A stretch of DNA of 64,000 nucleotides from Defluviimonas aquaemixtae. Its GTDB lineage: Bacteria; Pseudomonadota; Alphaproteobacteria; Rhodobacterales; Rhodobacteraceae. The notes beneath the pieces were generated by a model, which saw only the letters and a list, made by a program, of their open reading frames with translations, was not told the origin of the DNA and searched no databases. Position numbers and translations under genes: made by a program. Positions 48,508-61,413 of the stretch are shown here, one piece after another (position 1 is the stretch's first letter; every line of letters begins with the position of its first letter). The stretch spans positions 434,001 through 498,000 of the forward strand of contig NZ_OMOQ01000001.1 in the NCBI RefSeq assembly GCF_900302475.1, read 5' to 3'.

Positions 48508-49275
48508 TCAGAAACGATCCTTGCGGGCGCGGATCTGGGCGAAAGCTTCGGCGTCGCTCGCGCCCTTCATGTCGATCGCCGCCTTCACTTCGGGAAGCCT
48601 GGCGCGCAGGAAGGGATTGGTTGCCAGCTCTTCCGACAGCACTGACGGCACCGTCGCACGACCCGCAGCACGTGCAGCGCTCACCGCCTCGGCTCTCGAT
48701 ATAAGCGCGTCGTTCTCCGGTTCAATGGTCAGCGCGAAACGGGCGTTCGCCTGGGTGTATTCATGACCGGAGTAGACCTGTGTGTCGGGTGGCAGCGCGG
48801 CGAGCTTCGACAGACTCCGCCACATCTGCTCGGGCGTGCCCTCGAACACCCGCCCGCAGCCGAGCGCCATGAGGCTGTCTGCAGTGAACACTGCCTTCGA
48901 ATCCGGAAAATGGAACGCGACGTGACCTACCGTGTGGCCCGAGACGTCGAGAACACGGCCCGCGGCCATGCCGATGCGGACCGCGTCGCCTTCTTTCACC
49001 GCTTCGTCGAGGCGCGGAAGCCGCCGCGCGTCCGCCGCCGCGCCGATGACTCGCGCGCCGGTCGCGGCGGCGAGTGCAGGGACGCCGTCGACATGGTCTG
49101 CGTGGTGGTGCGTGATCAGGATGTGGCTGGCCTTCCAGCCGCGCTCGCGCAGCGCGTTCAGGATCGGCGCCGCTTCGGGCACGTCGACCACAGCCGTGGC
49201 CCCGGTGGCCGCGTCATGCGCGAGAAACGCGTAGTTGTCGGACAGACAGGGGACGGTGACGATTTCCAGGGCCAT
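48508..49275 (-). CDS. gloB: Hydroxyacylglutathione hydrolase (glyoxalase II)
   Basis: 255-residue metallo-beta-lactamase-fold thioesterase that hydrolyses S-lactoylglutathione in methylglyoxal detoxification. ITHHHADHVDGVPAL is the HxHxDH metal motif, SGHTVGHVAFHF and FTADSLMALGCGRVFEGT hold the other ligands, and YSGHEYTQANARFAL is characteristic of GloB. The C-terminal glutathione-binding region ends RLPEVKAAIDMKGASDAEAFAQIRARKDRF. It diverges from the methyltransferase gene. Confidence 0.94.
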   Translation of the reverse strand: MALEIVTVPCLSDNYAFLAHDAATGATAVVDVPEAAPILNALRERGWKASHILITHHHADHVDGVPALAAATGARVIGAAADARRLPRLDEAVKEGDAVRIGMAAGRVLDVSGHTVGHVAFHFPDSKAVFTADSLMALGCGRVFEGTPEQMWRSLSKLAALPPDTQVYSGHEYTQANARFALTIEPENDALISRAEAVSAARAAGRATVPSVLSEELATNPFLRARLPEVKAAIDMKGASDAEAFAQIRARKDRF

Positions 49276-49337
49276 GGCGTTTCGCGCGACTTACCGTATG
49301 CTCTGCCTGACTTTTGCCGATGGAAACGCACAGTGCA

Positions 49338-50084
49338 ATGCATCTCGACGTTCTCGACCTGCGAAACTTCTACTATCGCACGCAGCTTGGGCGCGTGGCG
49401 CAGAAGGCGATCCGGGATCAGGTCGTGGCGTTGTGGCCGCCTGCCAAGGGCCGGACAGTGGCGGGCTTCGGCTTCGCAGTGCCGCTCCTCAGACCCTATC
49501 TGGCCGACGCGCGGCGCGTGATCGGCCTGATGCCGGCGCCTCAGGGCGTAATGCACTGGCCCGCTGGCATGGCGAACGTATCGGTACTTTGCGAAGAGAC
49601 CCAATGGCCGCTTGAAACCGGGATCGTCGATCGGCTGGTCCTCATGCACGGTCTCGAGACGTCCGAAAACCCGACCGCGCTCTTGAATGAATGCTGGCGC
49701 GTTCTCGGGCCTGGAGGGAGGGCGCTTTTCGTTGTGCCCAACCGTTCAGGCTTGTGGTCGCGCAGCGACGCGACGCCATTCGGCTACGGCCGGCCCTATT
49801 CGATGCGTCAGCTCGACGCACAGCTGCGACGTCACAGCTTCGCCGCCGAGCGCCACCAGTCGGCGCTCTTCATTCCGCCTTCGGGCCGCCGCTTCTGGCT
49901 GCGCACGGCCAATGCGTGGGAGAAGCTGGGCCACCGCGTGTCGACCGTTCTGGCAGGAGGCGTGCTGCTGCTCGAGGTCTCAAAGCAGGTCCAAGCTCCT
50001 CAGCGCCCGGGCCTCGCGGTGTCGGTAAAAAGCCCACTCCAGGTGCTGGACGCATTGCCCAAACCGTCGGCCGAGCCTGCCTGA
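49338..50084 (+). CDS. Class I SAM-dependent methyltransferase
   Basis: 248 residues from [23 protein letters not shown]. The Rossmann-like part is seen as [29 protein letters not shown] and the post-motif region as [45 protein letters not shown]. Glycine motif I is weak (GFGFA). A start at 49320 adds six residues. A substrate cannot be inferred. Genes next to gloB of this type are common in Rhodobacteraceae. Confidence 0.83.
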   Translation: MHLDVLDLRNFYYRTQLGRVAQKAIRDQVVALWPPAKGRTVAGFGFAVPLLRPYLADARRVIGLMPAPQGVMHWPAGMANVSVLCEETQWPLETGIVDRLVLMHGLETSENPTALLNECWRVLGPGGRALFVVPNRSGLWSRSDATPFGYGRPYSMRQLDAQLRRHSFAAERHQSALFIPPSGRRFWLRTANAWEKLGHRVSTVLAGGVLLLEVSKQVQAPQRPGLAVSVKSPLQVLDALPKPSAEPA

Positions 50085-50407
50085 GCCGACAAGCCGGAGC
50101 GATGAATCAGTCGCCCGTTTCTCCAGCCTTATCGGCGCGGATGTCGCGGATTCTCCGACCGATGTCGCATGTTAATGTCGAAACTTGGCGTTGCCGCAAA
50201 AGCGCAGATTGCCACACAGAATAGAAACCTCTGAAAACACGCGATAATTCGACCTTCGAAATAGTTTGCCAAGGCTGTTGCGAGCCCTTGCCGCCTCTGC
50301 TACACCCGCGCCGACCTCGAACGTGCGCGCCGTCGTACGCCACAGGCTGCCTCTGACCTGACCACAAAAAAAAGAGGCGATGGGACAGAACGATCGGAAG
50401 GGTGGAC
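50085..50407. other. Intergenic region upstream of the ATP synthase operon
   Basis: About 320 bases with no gene. It contains a moderately AT-rich stretch (50205-50275), the candidate promoter at 50278-50306 and a long leader including an A-run (AAAAAAAA near 50366). The leader may have regulatory structure; none was resolved. Confidence 0.5.
50278..50306 (+). promoter_or_regulatory. Candidate promoter of atpHAGDC
   Basis: TTGCGA (50278-50283) and TACACC (50301-50306) with a 17-base spacer. The match is moderate. It gives a leader of about 95 bases before atpH. Confidence 0.4.
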
Positions 50408-50968
50408 GTGTCCGAACCAGCTTCGATTTCCGCAGGGATCGCCGGGCGCTACGCGACGGCCGTATTTGAACTCGCCAAAGAGGCCAACGGACTCGACGCG
50501 CTAGAGCGGGACGCCGAAGCGCTGGGCGCGGCGCTCGAGTCGAGCGCCGATTTCAGGGCGCTCATATCATCTCCCGTCTATTCGCGCGACGAGCAGGCCA
50601 ATGCTGTGGGCGCTCTCGCGCAGAAAATGAACCTTTCGGAAATGGTTGCGAAGACGCTCGGCCTCATGGCGGCGAACCGCAGGCTTTTCGTGCTGCCGCA
50701 GCTTCTCGCGACCCTGCGCGACATGATCGCCGATGAAAAAGGCGAGGTGACCGCTGATGTCACGGCAGCAAGCGAACTGACGAATGCGCAGGCCGATAAG
50801 CTCGCGGCATCGCTCAAGAAAACGGTCGGCAAGACCGTGAAACTCAATACCACCGTCGATGAAAGCCTCATCGGCGGCCTTATCGTCAAAGTGGGCTCGA
50901 AGATGATCGACACCTCGATCCGCTCGAAGCTCGCTTCCCTCAAGAATGCTATGAAAGAGGTCGGATAA
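50408..50968 (+). CDS. atpH: ATP synthase F1 subunit delta
   Basis: Peripheral-stalk subunit that ties F1 to the b subunits. 186 residues from GTG at 50408 ([25 protein letters not shown]); a GTG two codons earlier at 50402 is possible. GAAGG lies 7-8 bases upstream. The C-terminal [29 protein letters not shown] is the family signature. It is first in the five-gene F1 operon, and its stop overlaps the atpA start by one base. Confidence 0.95.
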   Translation: MSEPASISAGIAGRYATAVFELAKEANGLDALERDAEALGAALESSADFRALISSPVYSRDEQANAVGALAQKMNLSEMVAKTLGLMAANRRLFVLPQLLATLRDMIADEKGEVTADVTAASELTNAQADKLAASLKKTVGKTVKLNTTVDESLIGGLIVKVGSKMIDTSIRSKLASLKNAMKEVG

Positions 50969-52506
50969 TGGGAATCCAGGCAGCCGAGATCTCTGCGATC
51001 CTTAAGGAGCAGATCAAGAACTTCGGTCAGGAAGCGGAAGTGGCCGAAGTCGGCCGCGTGCTCTCCGTCGGCGACGGTATCGCGCGCGTGCACGGCCTCG
51101 ACAATGTCCAGGCGGGTGAGATGGTCGAATTCCCCGGCGGCATCCGCGGGATGGCGCTGAACCTCGAGATCGACAACGTCGGTATCGTTATCTTTGGCGA
51201 CGACCGTTCGATCAAGGAAGGCGACACCGTCAAGCGTACGAAATCCATCGTTGACGTGCCCGTCGGTGACGAGCTTCTCGGCCGTGTCGTCGACGGCCTC
51301 GGCAACCCGATCGACGGCAAGGGCGCGCTCAACGCGAAAGAGCGCCGCGTTGCCGACGTCAAAGCGCCCGGCATCATCCCGCGCCGCTCGGTGCACGAAC
51401 CGATGGCGACCGGCCTCAAGGCCGTCGACTCGATGATCCCGATCGGCCGCGGCCAGCGCGAGCTTATCATCGGCGACCGTCAGACCGGCAAGACCGCACT
51501 CGCGCTCGACACGATCCTGAACCAGAAGAGCTACAACGAGGCCGCCGGCGACGACGAGTCCAAGAAGCTCTACTGTGTCTATGTCGCGATCGGCCAGAAA
51601 CGCTCGACCGTCGCCCAACTCGTGAAGAAGCTCGAGGAAACAGGCGCGATGGCCTATTCGATCGTCGTCGCCGCGACCGCGTCGGACCCCGCGCCGATGC
51701 AGTTCCTCGCGCCCTATTCCGCGACCGCGATCGCCGAGTTTTTCCGCGACAACGGCCGCCACGCGCTGATCATCTACGATGACCTGTCGAAGCAAGCCGT
51801 CTCCTATCGGCAGATGTCGCTTCTGCTCCGCCGTCCGCCCGGGCGCGAAGCCTATCCGGGCGACGTCTTCTACCTGCACTCGCGGCTTCTGGAGCGCTCG
51901 GCCAAGCTGAACGCCGACCACGGCGCGGGCTCGCTGACCGCGCTGCCGGTCATCGAGACGCAAGCGGGCGACGTGTCGGCCTACATTCCGACCAACGTGA
52001 TCTCGATCACCGACGGCCAGATTTTCCTCGAGACGGAACTCTTCTACCAGGGCATCCGTCCGGCGGTGAACACCGGTCTGTCAGTCAGCCGCGTCGGTTC
52101 CTCGGCCCAGACCAATGCGATGAAGTCGGTCGCCGGCCCTGTGAAGCTCGAACTCGCGCAGTACCGCGAAATGGCGGCTTTCGCCCAGTTCGGCTCCGAC
52201 CTCGACGCCGCGACGCAGAAGCTCCTGAACCGCGGCGCCCGCCTGACCGAGTTGATGAAGCAGCAGCAATACTCGCCGCTGACCAACGCGGAGATTGTCT
52301 GCGTCATCTTCGCGGGCACGAAGGGTTATCTCGACAAGCTCCCCGTTCGGGATGTCGGTCGGTTCGAGCGCGACCTGCTGAAGCACCTGCGAACGAATGC
52401 CAAGGACCTGCTGGACTGGATCACCAAGGAGGACCCCAAGATCAAGGGTGAGGCCGAGGACAGGATCCGCGCCGTGATCGACGAGTTCGCCAAGACCTTC
52501 GCCTGA
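50968..52506 (+). CDS. atpA: ATP synthase F1 subunit alpha
   Basis: Non-catalytic nucleotide-binding subunit, 512 residues. Walker [19 protein letters not shown], the ATP synthase alpha/beta signature [30 protein letters not shown] and the conserved arginine finger near [10 protein letters not shown] are seen. Its start overlaps atpH by one base, and atpG follows after 20 bases. Length is normal. Confidence 0.98.
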   Translation: MGIQAAEISAILKEQIKNFGQEAEVAEVGRVLSVGDGIARVHGLDNVQAGEMVEFPGGIRGMALNLEIDNVGIVIFGDDRSIKEGDTVKRTKSIVDVPVGDELLGRVVDGLGNPIDGKGALNAKERRVADVKAPGIIPRRSVHEPMATGLKAVDSMIPIGRGQRELIIGDRQTGKTALALDTILNQKSYNEAAGDDESKKLYCVYVAIGQKRSTVAQLVKKLEETGAMAYSIVVAATASDPAPMQFLAPYSATAIAEFFRDNGRHALIIYDDLSKQAVSYRQMSLLLRRPPGREAYPGDVFYLHSRLLERSAKLNADHGAGSLTALPVIETQAGDVSAYIPTNVISITDGQIFLETELFYQGIRPAVNTGLSVSRVGSSAQTNAMKSVAGPVKLELAQYREMAAFAQFGSDLDAATQKLLNRGARLTELMKQQQYSPLTNAEIVCVIFAGTKGYLDKLPVRDVGRFERDLLKHLRTNAKDLLDWITKEDPKIKGEAEDRIRAVIDEFAKTFA

Positions 52507-52526
52507 GCGAAGGGAGGGACAGGGAT

Positions 52527-53396
52527 ATGCCCAGCCTTAAGGACCTTAAGAACAGGATCGAAAGCGTCAAGTCGACGCGGAAGATCACGAAGGCCATGCA
52601 AATGGTCGCGGCGGCCAAGCTCCGCCGTGCCCAGGATGCCGCCGAGGCGGCTCGGCCCTATGCCGAGCGCATGACCGCTGTCATGACTGGTCTCGCGGCA
52701 GCGGTCGGCGATTCCAGCACCGCCCCGCGACTTCTAGGCGGGACCGGTTCGGATCAGACCCATCTTGTGGTGGTGATGACCGCCGAACGTGGTCTCTGCG
52801 GCGGATTCAACTCGACGATCGTTCGGCTTGCCAAGGTCAGGATCGAGGCGCTGCTGAAAGCCGGCAAGACGGTCAAAATCCTGACGGTCGGCAAGAAGGG
52901 CCGCGAGCAGCTGAAACGCGATTACTCCGCGTACTTCGTCGGACATGTCGACCTGTCCGAAGTCAAACGTATCGGCTACGAGAATGCGCAGTCGATCACG
53001 CGCGATCTGATCAAGCGTTACGATGCCGGCGAGTTCGACGTCGCCACGATCTTCTTCAATCGCTTCCAGTCGGTTATTGCCCAAATTCCGACCGAACAGC
53101 AGGTTATCCCTGCGACGTTCGACGCCGAGGATGCGGAAGGAACGTTCTACGACTACGAGCCCTCGGAGGAAGAGATCCTGGCCGAGCTGCTGCCACGCGG
53201 CCTGGCAACGCAGATCTTCACGGCGCTCCTGGAAAACGGCGCCTCCGAGCAGGGCGCGCGGATGTCCGCCATGGACAACGCCACGCGCAACGCGGGCGAG
53301 ATGATCGACAAGCTGACGATCGTCTACAACCGCTCGCGTCAGGCGGCGATCACCAAGGAACTCATCGAAATCATTTCGGGCGCCGAGGCGCTCTGA
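52527..53396 (+). CDS. atpG: ATP synthase F1 subunit gamma
   Basis: Central rotating shaft of F1, 289 residues. [36 protein letters not shown] is the N-terminal helix and [43 protein letters not shown] the C-terminal signature. [15 protein letters not shown] in the Rossmann-like part is also conserved. atpD follows after 18 bases. Confidence 0.97.
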   Translation: MPSLKDLKNRIESVKSTRKITKAMQMVAAAKLRRAQDAAEAARPYAERMTAVMTGLAAAVGDSSTAPRLLGGTGSDQTHLVVVMTAERGLCGGFNSTIVRLAKVRIEALLKAGKTVKILTVGKKGREQLKRDYSAYFVGHVDLSEVKRIGYENAQSITRDLIKRYDAGEFDVATIFFNRFQSVIAQIPTEQQVIPATFDAEDAEGTFYDYEPSEEEILAELLPRGLATQIFTALLENGASEQGARMSAMDNATRNAGEMIDKLTIVYNRSRQAAITKELIEIISGAEAL

Positions 53397-54857
<1,461 letters not shown>

Positions 54858-54866
54858 GGGGGCGAG

Positions 54867-55289
54867 ATGGCCGATACGATGCAGTTCGACCTCGTCAGCC
54901 CTGAACGGCGGCTCGCCTCCGTTCAGGCGCGCGAGGTCCGCATTCCGGGCGCCGAAGGCGACCTGACGGCGATGCCCGGCCACGCGCCGCTGATCACGAC
55001 GCTGCGTCCCGGCATTCTCCGGATCGTCAAGGAAGACGGGTCGAACGACGACTATGCCGTGACCGGCGGCTTTGCTCAGATCACGGGCAGCGGCACGACC
55101 CTTCTCGCCGAAGAGGCGCTGCATGTCAGCGAGATGACGCTGGAGATCGTGCGCGGCTTCGTCGAGCGCGCCGAGGAAACCCTGCGCAAGGCGAGGGAAG
55201 CTGGCGAGCATCATCTGGTCGATGACGCCGCCAAACTTCTGGCAGACATGGTGGCCATGGGCGATCATATTGGAATTTCGCCGAACTGA
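54867..55289 (+). CDS. atpC: ATP synthase F1 subunit epsilon
   Basis: 140 residues. [45 protein letters not shown] is the beta-sandwich domain. The C-terminal helical part ([30 protein letters not shown]) is present, so inhibitory regulation of ATP hydrolysis is possible. Last gene of the operon, with a strong terminator 24 bases after the stop. Confidence 0.96.
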   Translation: MADTMQFDLVSPERRLASVQAREVRIPGAEGDLTAMPGHAPLITTLRPGILRIVKEDGSNDDYAVTGGFAQITGSGTTLLAEEALHVSEMTLEIVRGFVERAEETLRKAREAGEHHLVDDAAKLLADMVAMGDHIGISPN

Positions 55290-55312
55290 TTGCGTCTGCA
55301 CGGCGCTGACGA

Positions 55313-55350
55313 CGAAAGCGGCCCCCGGAAAAGGGGCCGCTTTCGCTTTT
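55313..55350 (+). terminator. Strong intrinsic terminator of atpHAGDC
   Basis: Perfect 13-bp stem CGAAAGCGGCCCC / GGGGCCGCTTTCG (55313-55325 and 55333-55345) with loop CGGAAAA, followed by CTTTT. Confidence 0.92.
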
Positions 55351-55435
55351 GGTGAGGGGCCGTGTCGTGGGCGCGGGAGATAGCGCCTTCACCATCAGGA
55401 CGGGCGACGTTAGAAGTTCGGCGCAGGAGGTGTCG

Positions 55436-55786
55436 ATGCGTCGATTGAGCGGTCATGCGATGGGAGTCGAACGCGGTTCGCTCGTGCTCTTCTCGGACTA
55501 TCAGGATGGTGGTGCGATGTGGACCGGCGAAGGCCCGCGAGAACTGCGCCGGATCGTCGAATTTTCCGAAACCTTCCATTCCGAGCCGATGGTCCACGTT
55601 TCGATCTCGATGTGGGACATCGACCAGAAGAGTAACCAACGCGCCGACATCTCTGCCGAGATGGTCAATCCCGAAGGCTTCGTAATCGTTTTCCGAACAT
55701 GGGGCGACACCCGCGTCGCACGCGTTCGCGCCGATTGGCTGGCGATCGGCGAAGTGCGGGCTGACGGTGACTGGGATATTGCCTGA
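55436..55786 (+). CDS. H-type lectin domain protein
   Basis: 116 residues from ATG at 55436, with AGGAGG 6 bases upstream. FSETFHSEPMVHVSISMWDIDQ and RADISAEMVNPEGFVIVFRTWGDTRVARVRADWLAIGE match the H-type lectin fold (PF09458 type), known from snail agglutinin and discoidin, which binds N-acetylgalactosamine. No signal peptide is seen, so it may act in the cytoplasm or be exported otherwise. It follows the atp terminator and has its own ribosome site. Its biological role in bacteria is unknown. Confidence 0.83.
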   Translation: MRRLSGHAMGVERGSLVLFSDYQDGGAMWTGEGPRELRRIVEFSETFHSEPMVHVSISMWDIDQKSNQRADISAEMVNPEGFVIVFRTWGDTRVARVRADWLAIGEVRADGDWDIA

Positions 55787-55857
55787 CCCCACCCCTATAG
55801 CGCAACCTGAGGCCCGTACCCGAATGTGAGCGTTCCGGGACCGGGCAGCAAAACGTG

Positions 55858-56724
55858 TTAGGCGACGTTTTGCAGGGAGACTTCGGGGTTTATCCCGAGC
55901 GCGAAGCACACATCGCGGGTCATGTGCGGTCGGTTCAGCGTGTAGAAATGCAGCTCCTCGACACCTTCCGTGATCAGCCGGTCGCACAGGACCGTGCACT
56001 GGGTCAGCGCGAGCAATTCTTCGCGGCCGTCACGATTGGCACGCAAGAACGCCTGCTCGAGATTCGGCGGCACTTTGGCATTGCACCGCGCGGCGAAGCG
56101 CTTCGCGCCTTCCCACGAGATGATCGGCAGGATGCCGGGCACGATGGGCGCGGTGATCCCCGCCTTGTCGCATTCGTCGCGGAACCGCAGGAACGTTTCG
56201 GCCTCGAAGAAGAACTGGGTCACGGCCTTTGAGGCGCCGGCATCGATCTTGCGCTTCAGCCAGTCGACATCGGCCTGCGTGTCGGCTGATTCCGGATGCG
56301 GTTCCGGATAGGCACCGACCGTGATGTCGAAATTGCCAGTTGCGGCAAGCGCGTCGACAAGCTCGATTGAGTTGGCGAATCCGTCAGGGTGGGGGGTGAA
56401 GCTCACCTCGCCCTTGGGTGCGTCACCGCGCAGGGCGACGATCTGGCGCACGCCGGCCTCGGCATAGGAATCCGCGATGGCGAGCGTCTCTTCACGCGTC
56501 GCCTCGACGCAAGTGAGGTGCGCCGCAACGTTCAGCCCGTAGTGCTGGCCGATCGTGGTCACCGCATCATGCGTGAGATCGCGTGTAGCGCCGCCCGCGC
56601 CGTACGTCACCGACACATAGTCCGGTTTCAGGGGGGCCAGCGTTTGGACCGTCTCCCACAGGCGGAAGGAAGCATCCAGCGTATGGGGCGGAAAGAACTC
56701 GAAGGAAATGCGGGGTGCGGGCAT
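55858..56724 (-). CDS. metF: 5,10-methylenetetrahydrofolate reductase
   Basis: FAD-dependent reduction of methylenetetrahydrofolate to methyltetrahydrofolate for methionine synthesis. 288 residues with ISFEFFPPHT at the N-terminus (E in the proton-relay position), YVSVTYGAGGATRD, AHLTCVEATREE, IVALRGDAPKG and ASKAVTQFFFEAETFLRF, all family signatures. It diverges from the LysR gene that encodes its likely activator, with a clear inverted repeat between them. Confidence 0.96.
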   Translation of the reverse strand: MPAPRISFEFFPPHTLDASFRLWETVQTLAPLKPDYVSVTYGAGGATRDLTHDAVTTIGQHYGLNVAAHLTCVEATREETLAIADSYAEAGVRQIVALRGDAPKGEVSFTPHPDGFANSIELVDALAATGNFDITVGAYPEPHPESADTQADVDWLKRKIDAGASKAVTQFFFEAETFLRFRDECDKAGITAPIVPGILPIISWEGAKRFAARCNAKVPPNLEQAFLRANRDGREELLALTQCTVLCDRLITEGVEELHFYTLNRPHMTRDVCFALGINPEVSLQNVA

Positions 56725-56752
56725 GGAGCGCTCCTAGAATGCGTTATACCTC

Positions 56753-56780
56753 TTGTCTCACACGAAGCTACGTGAGACAA
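56753..56780. promoter_or_regulatory. Inverted repeat between metF and metR (candidate MetR operator)
   Basis: TTGTCTCAC (56753-56761) and GTGAGACAA (56772-56780) are perfect inverted repeats separated by 10 bases. The element lies 29-56 bases before the metF start and 50 before the metR start. It differs from the enteric MetR consensus (TGAA...TTCA); a TTCA...TGAA-like stretch lies beside it at about 56782-56801. Confidence 0.6.
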
Positions 56781-56830
56781 ATTCATAATCTTCAAGATGA
56801 ACATGAGAAACGTCGCAAGTAGCCACCGAT

Positions 56831-57736
56831 ATGCATCTGGAACTTCGGCATCTTAGAACTGTCAAGGCCATCCACGACGCAGGCGGACTGGCGCGGGCCG
56901 CCGAGGCGATGAATCTCACTCAATCGGCGCTGTCACACCAGGTTAAGGCGCTCGAGGACCAGGTGGGGGCGCAGCTTTTCGTGCGACGCGCCAAGCCGAT
57001 GAAATTGACGGCAGCCGGGATGCGGATGCTGCGCGCGGCCGAACGTGTCCTGCCCGAGATTGCGGCGCTCATGGACGAGTTCCGCGCGCTCAAGGCCGGG
57101 CGCACGGGGCGCCTGCACATCGCGATCGAATGTCACGCGTGTTTCGACTGGCTCTTCCCGGTGCTCGAAGGATTCCGCCAAGCTTGGCCCGAGGTCGATG
57201 TGGACATTCGCCCCGGCCTCGCATTCGAAGCGCTTTCCGCGCTCACGCGGGAGGAAGTCGACCTCGTCGTCTCCTCCGATCCCGAAGTTCTTCCCGGAAT
57301 CGTCTTTCAGCCGCTCTTCGACTATGCGCCCACTTTCGTGGCGGCGCGCCAGAACCCTTTGGCCGAGAAGACCTTCGTGGAGGCCGAGGATTTCCGCGAC
57401 CAGGTGCTGATCACCTATCCCATGGAGCGGACGCGGCTCGATATCTTCGCGGAGCTGCTCACGCCCGCCAAGGTGGAGCCGCAGGCGGTTCGTCAGGTGG
57501 AACTCACAGCAGTGATCCTCATGCTCGTCGCCGCCGATCGCGGCGTGTCGGTCCTTCCCGACTGGGTGCTGCGCGACGTGAAGTACCAGTCGGACTACGT
57601 CACCCGTCCGGTAACCGCCAAGGGCCTGACGAAGCGCATGTACGCCGCGATTCGCGAGACGGATGCACAACGGCCCTACATGGCGCATTTCCTGAAGCTC
57701 GCGCGTAGCGAGCCGATGAAGCTGCAACGCCGCTGA
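56831..57736 (+). CDS. metR: LysR family regulator MetR
   Basis: 301-residue LysR protein. The helix-turn-helix is LELRHLRTVKAIHDAGGLARAAEAMNLTQSALSHQVKALEDQVGAQLF, with the close MetR spelling, and IAIECHACFDWLFPVLEGFRQAWPEVDVDI is the effector-domain start typical of MetR. The activator uses homocysteine as co-inducer in other bacteria. It is divergent from metF and likely controls it through the inverted repeat at 56753-56780. Confidence 0.92.
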   Translation: MHLELRHLRTVKAIHDAGGLARAAEAMNLTQSALSHQVKALEDQVGAQLFVRRAKPMKLTAAGMRMLRAAERVLPEIAALMDEFRALKAGRTGRLHIAIECHACFDWLFPVLEGFRQAWPEVDVDIRPGLAFEALSALTREEVDLVVSSDPEVLPGIVFQPLFDYAPTFVAARQNPLAEKTFVEAEDFRDQVLITYPMERTRLDIFAELLTPAKVEPQAVRQVELTAVILMLVAADRGVSVLPDWVLRDVKYQSDYVTRPVTAKGLTKRMYAAIRETDAQRPYMAHFLKLARSEPMKLQRR

Positions 57737-57756
57737 AGGGTGCCGAGGGGGCGCAC

Positions 57757-58539
57757 ATGGCCAACGCATCGCGAAGCCCGTTTCTGGATCATCCGCTTCC
57801 GATCGCCTTCGCGCATCGCGGCGGTGCGCTCGAGGTCGAGGAAAACACGATGCCCGCCTTCTCCCATGCGGTCGGGCTCGGCTACAGCCATGTCGAGACA
57901 GACGTGCAGGCGACGCGGGACGGTGTCGCTGTCATCTTCCACGACGACACGCTGGAGCGTATGGCAGGCCGGCCCGACCGGATCGACGCGCTGAGCTGGG
58001 CAGAGCTGTCGCGGCACCGGACGAGGGGTGGAGCGGAGATTCCGCGGCTCGATGCGTTTCTCGACGCCTTTCCCGGGCTCTTCGTGAATCTGGAGGCGAA
58101 ATCGGATGCTGCGGTGGGGCCGATGGCCGAAGCGATCCGGCGCGCTGATGCTGTGGCCCGCATATGCGTCGGCTCTTTCGAGCCTGAACGGACGGCGCGG
58201 CTGCGGCGCGCGCTCGGGCCGAAACTCGCATGGTCGCCCGCGCATGCGGGCGTGTTCAGGCTGTGGCTTGCCGGCTGGGGCGTGCCGCTTACGCGCGGTG
58301 CCTTCCCCGCGGTGCAGGTGCCGACGCATTTCAAGAGCATCCCCGTCGTCACCCGCCGCTTCGTGCGTGCGGCGCGTGCGCGCGGTATCCAGGTCCATGT
58401 CTGGACCGTCGACGACGAAGTCGGCATGGAGGCGCTAATCGATATCGGCGTCGATGGGTTGATGACGGACCGCCCCACTTTGCTGAAGCAGGTGCTCGAA
58501 AGGCGTGGGCTCTGGCGGCAGCGCGCCGCGCCGGGCTAA
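57757..58539 (+). CDS. Glycerophosphodiester phosphodiesterase
   Basis: 260-residue TIM-barrel enzyme releasing glycerol-3-phosphate from glycerophosphodiesters. FAHRGGALEVEENTMPAFSHAV (HRG and EN), HVETDVQATRDGVAVIFHDDTLER (ExD and HDxxLxR) and VNLEAKS carry the metal and catalytic residues, and VHVWTVDD with DGLMTDRPTLL ends the barrel. There is no signal peptide, so it is cytoplasmic. It follows metR after 20 bases and may be read through with it. Confidence 0.94.
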   Translation: MANASRSPFLDHPLPIAFAHRGGALEVEENTMPAFSHAVGLGYSHVETDVQATRDGVAVIFHDDTLERMAGRPDRIDALSWAELSRHRTRGGAEIPRLDAFLDAFPGLFVNLEAKSDAAVGPMAEAIRRADAVARICVGSFEPERTARLRRALGPKLAWSPAHAGVFRLWLAGWGVPLTRGAFPAVQVPTHFKSIPVVTRRFVRAARARGIQVHVWTVDDEVGMEALIDIGVDGLMTDRPTLLKQVLERRGLWRQRAAPG

Positions 58540-58630
58540 CCGCGATCGGGTGCCGGAAAAACGCGCTTGACCTCAACCTTACTTGAGCAATTACCAATGA
58601 GGCAGGAAAAGGAGGAGAAGGGCGCGGGCG

Positions 58631-60041
58631 ATGACCCTGACGACCAAGATCGAAACGACGTCCTGGCGCGACATCCTGAGTCGGAACCATGCGGGCCCCT
58701 TGATCCTCGTCTGTCTCGGTGTCTGGCTGCACGCTGCCGACAGCCTGGTCATCGCGACGATGATGCCCGCGATCGTGGCCGAGATCGGTGGCGAACCGCT
58801 GGTCGCTTGGAACTTTGCGCTCTACGAGACCGGGTCGATCGTCGCCGGGGCGGCGAGCGGGGCTGGTTGCACTCCGCGCCGGCGTTCGACTGCCGATGAT
58901 CGCGGCGGCGCTGGTCTTCGCGTTCGGCTGCGCCCTCAGCGTCATCGCACCGGTCATGGAGGTTCTCCTGATCGGGCGTGTCGCACAGGGACTGGGCGGC
59001 GGCGGGCTCGTCTCGCTGGCCTTCGTCGCGGTACCGCGCTTCTTTCCAGACCGGCTCATGCCGCGCGTGATGGCGGCGATGTCGCTTCTTTGGGGCGCGT
59101 CGGCCTTCCTGGGGCCGCTCGTCGGGGGCCTGTTCGCCACCTACGGATCGTGGCGCGCGGGGTTCGGTTTCTTCGCCGCCCAGGCGGTGCTGCTCGCCGT
59201 CTTCATTTGGGTTTTACGGGAACGCGACCCAGCCCTGCCAATCTCCACGGCGGACGCAACGCTGCCGTACAGGCGGCTTGCTCTCCTGTGTCTCTCAGTG
59301 CTCGCCGTCGCCTTCGCCGGGATTGTGGAGACGCCGACATTGATGGCGCTGTCACTCTCCGCGGGTGTTGCTGCGCTCGTCCTGTTCGTGCGGCTCGACG
59401 CGGCGAGCGGGGCGGATCGGCTCTGGCCGCAACGGGCGTTCGATCCCCGCCATGGCACGGGGGCGGCGCTCTTGATGCTGCTTGCCATGAGTCTCGGGAC
59501 CATGGGGCTCGCCGCCTACGGGCCGCTTCTCATGGCGCTCATTCACGGCACTCCTGTAATCGTTGCGGGCTACGTCGTGGCGGCGATCTCCATCGCCTGG
59601 ACAGTCGCGGCCGTGATCGTGTCGGGCGCGCCGGAACGTCTCGACCCGGTGATGATCGTCACGGGAATGGCCCTGATATTTCTCAGCGTCGCCGGATCGG
59701 CCTATGCGGTTCCGGCAGGGCCAGTCGCGCTGATCGCAGTCTTCGCGGCCTGCGAGGGGTTCGGCTTCGGCATGGCCTGGACCTTCGTCCTGCGGCGGGC
59801 GAAGCGGCTCGCGCCAGAGGGCGAGGTCGAGCGGCTGACAGCCTCAGTGCCGACGATATCGCGGCTCGGCTACGCGCTCGGCGCCTCGGTCGTGGGGATC
59901 TTCGCGAACAGCGCGGGCTTCGACGCCTCGGCATCGGCGGAGGCTGCGGCTCATGTCGCGCGGACGATCTTTCTCGGCAGCCTGCCGTTCGCCGCGATCG
60001 GCTTCCTCGCTGCGCTCCGCTTCGCGTCGGCCAGAAGCTAG
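58631..60041 (+). pseudogene. MFS transporter with a one-base frameshift
   Basis: The first 80 codons (MTLTTKIETTSWRDIL, then LILVCLGVWLHAADSLVIATMMPAIVAEIGGEPLVAWNFALYETGSIVAGAAS) are in one frame. From about 58864 the rest (VALRAGVRLPMIAAALVFAFGCAL and onward to RFASARS) is in the next frame. Removing one G from the GGGG run at 58859-58862 gives a continuous protein of about 469 residues with ASGLVALRAGVRLP across the join and twelve or more membrane segments. The second part has the normal MFS motif-like GRVAQGLGGGGLVSL. It may be a real mutation or a sequencing error in a G run. Substrate unknown. Confidence 0.85.
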
Positions 60042-60063
60042 AGGCGACAGCCCGAGGCTATGG

Positions 60064-61413
<1,350 letters not shown>

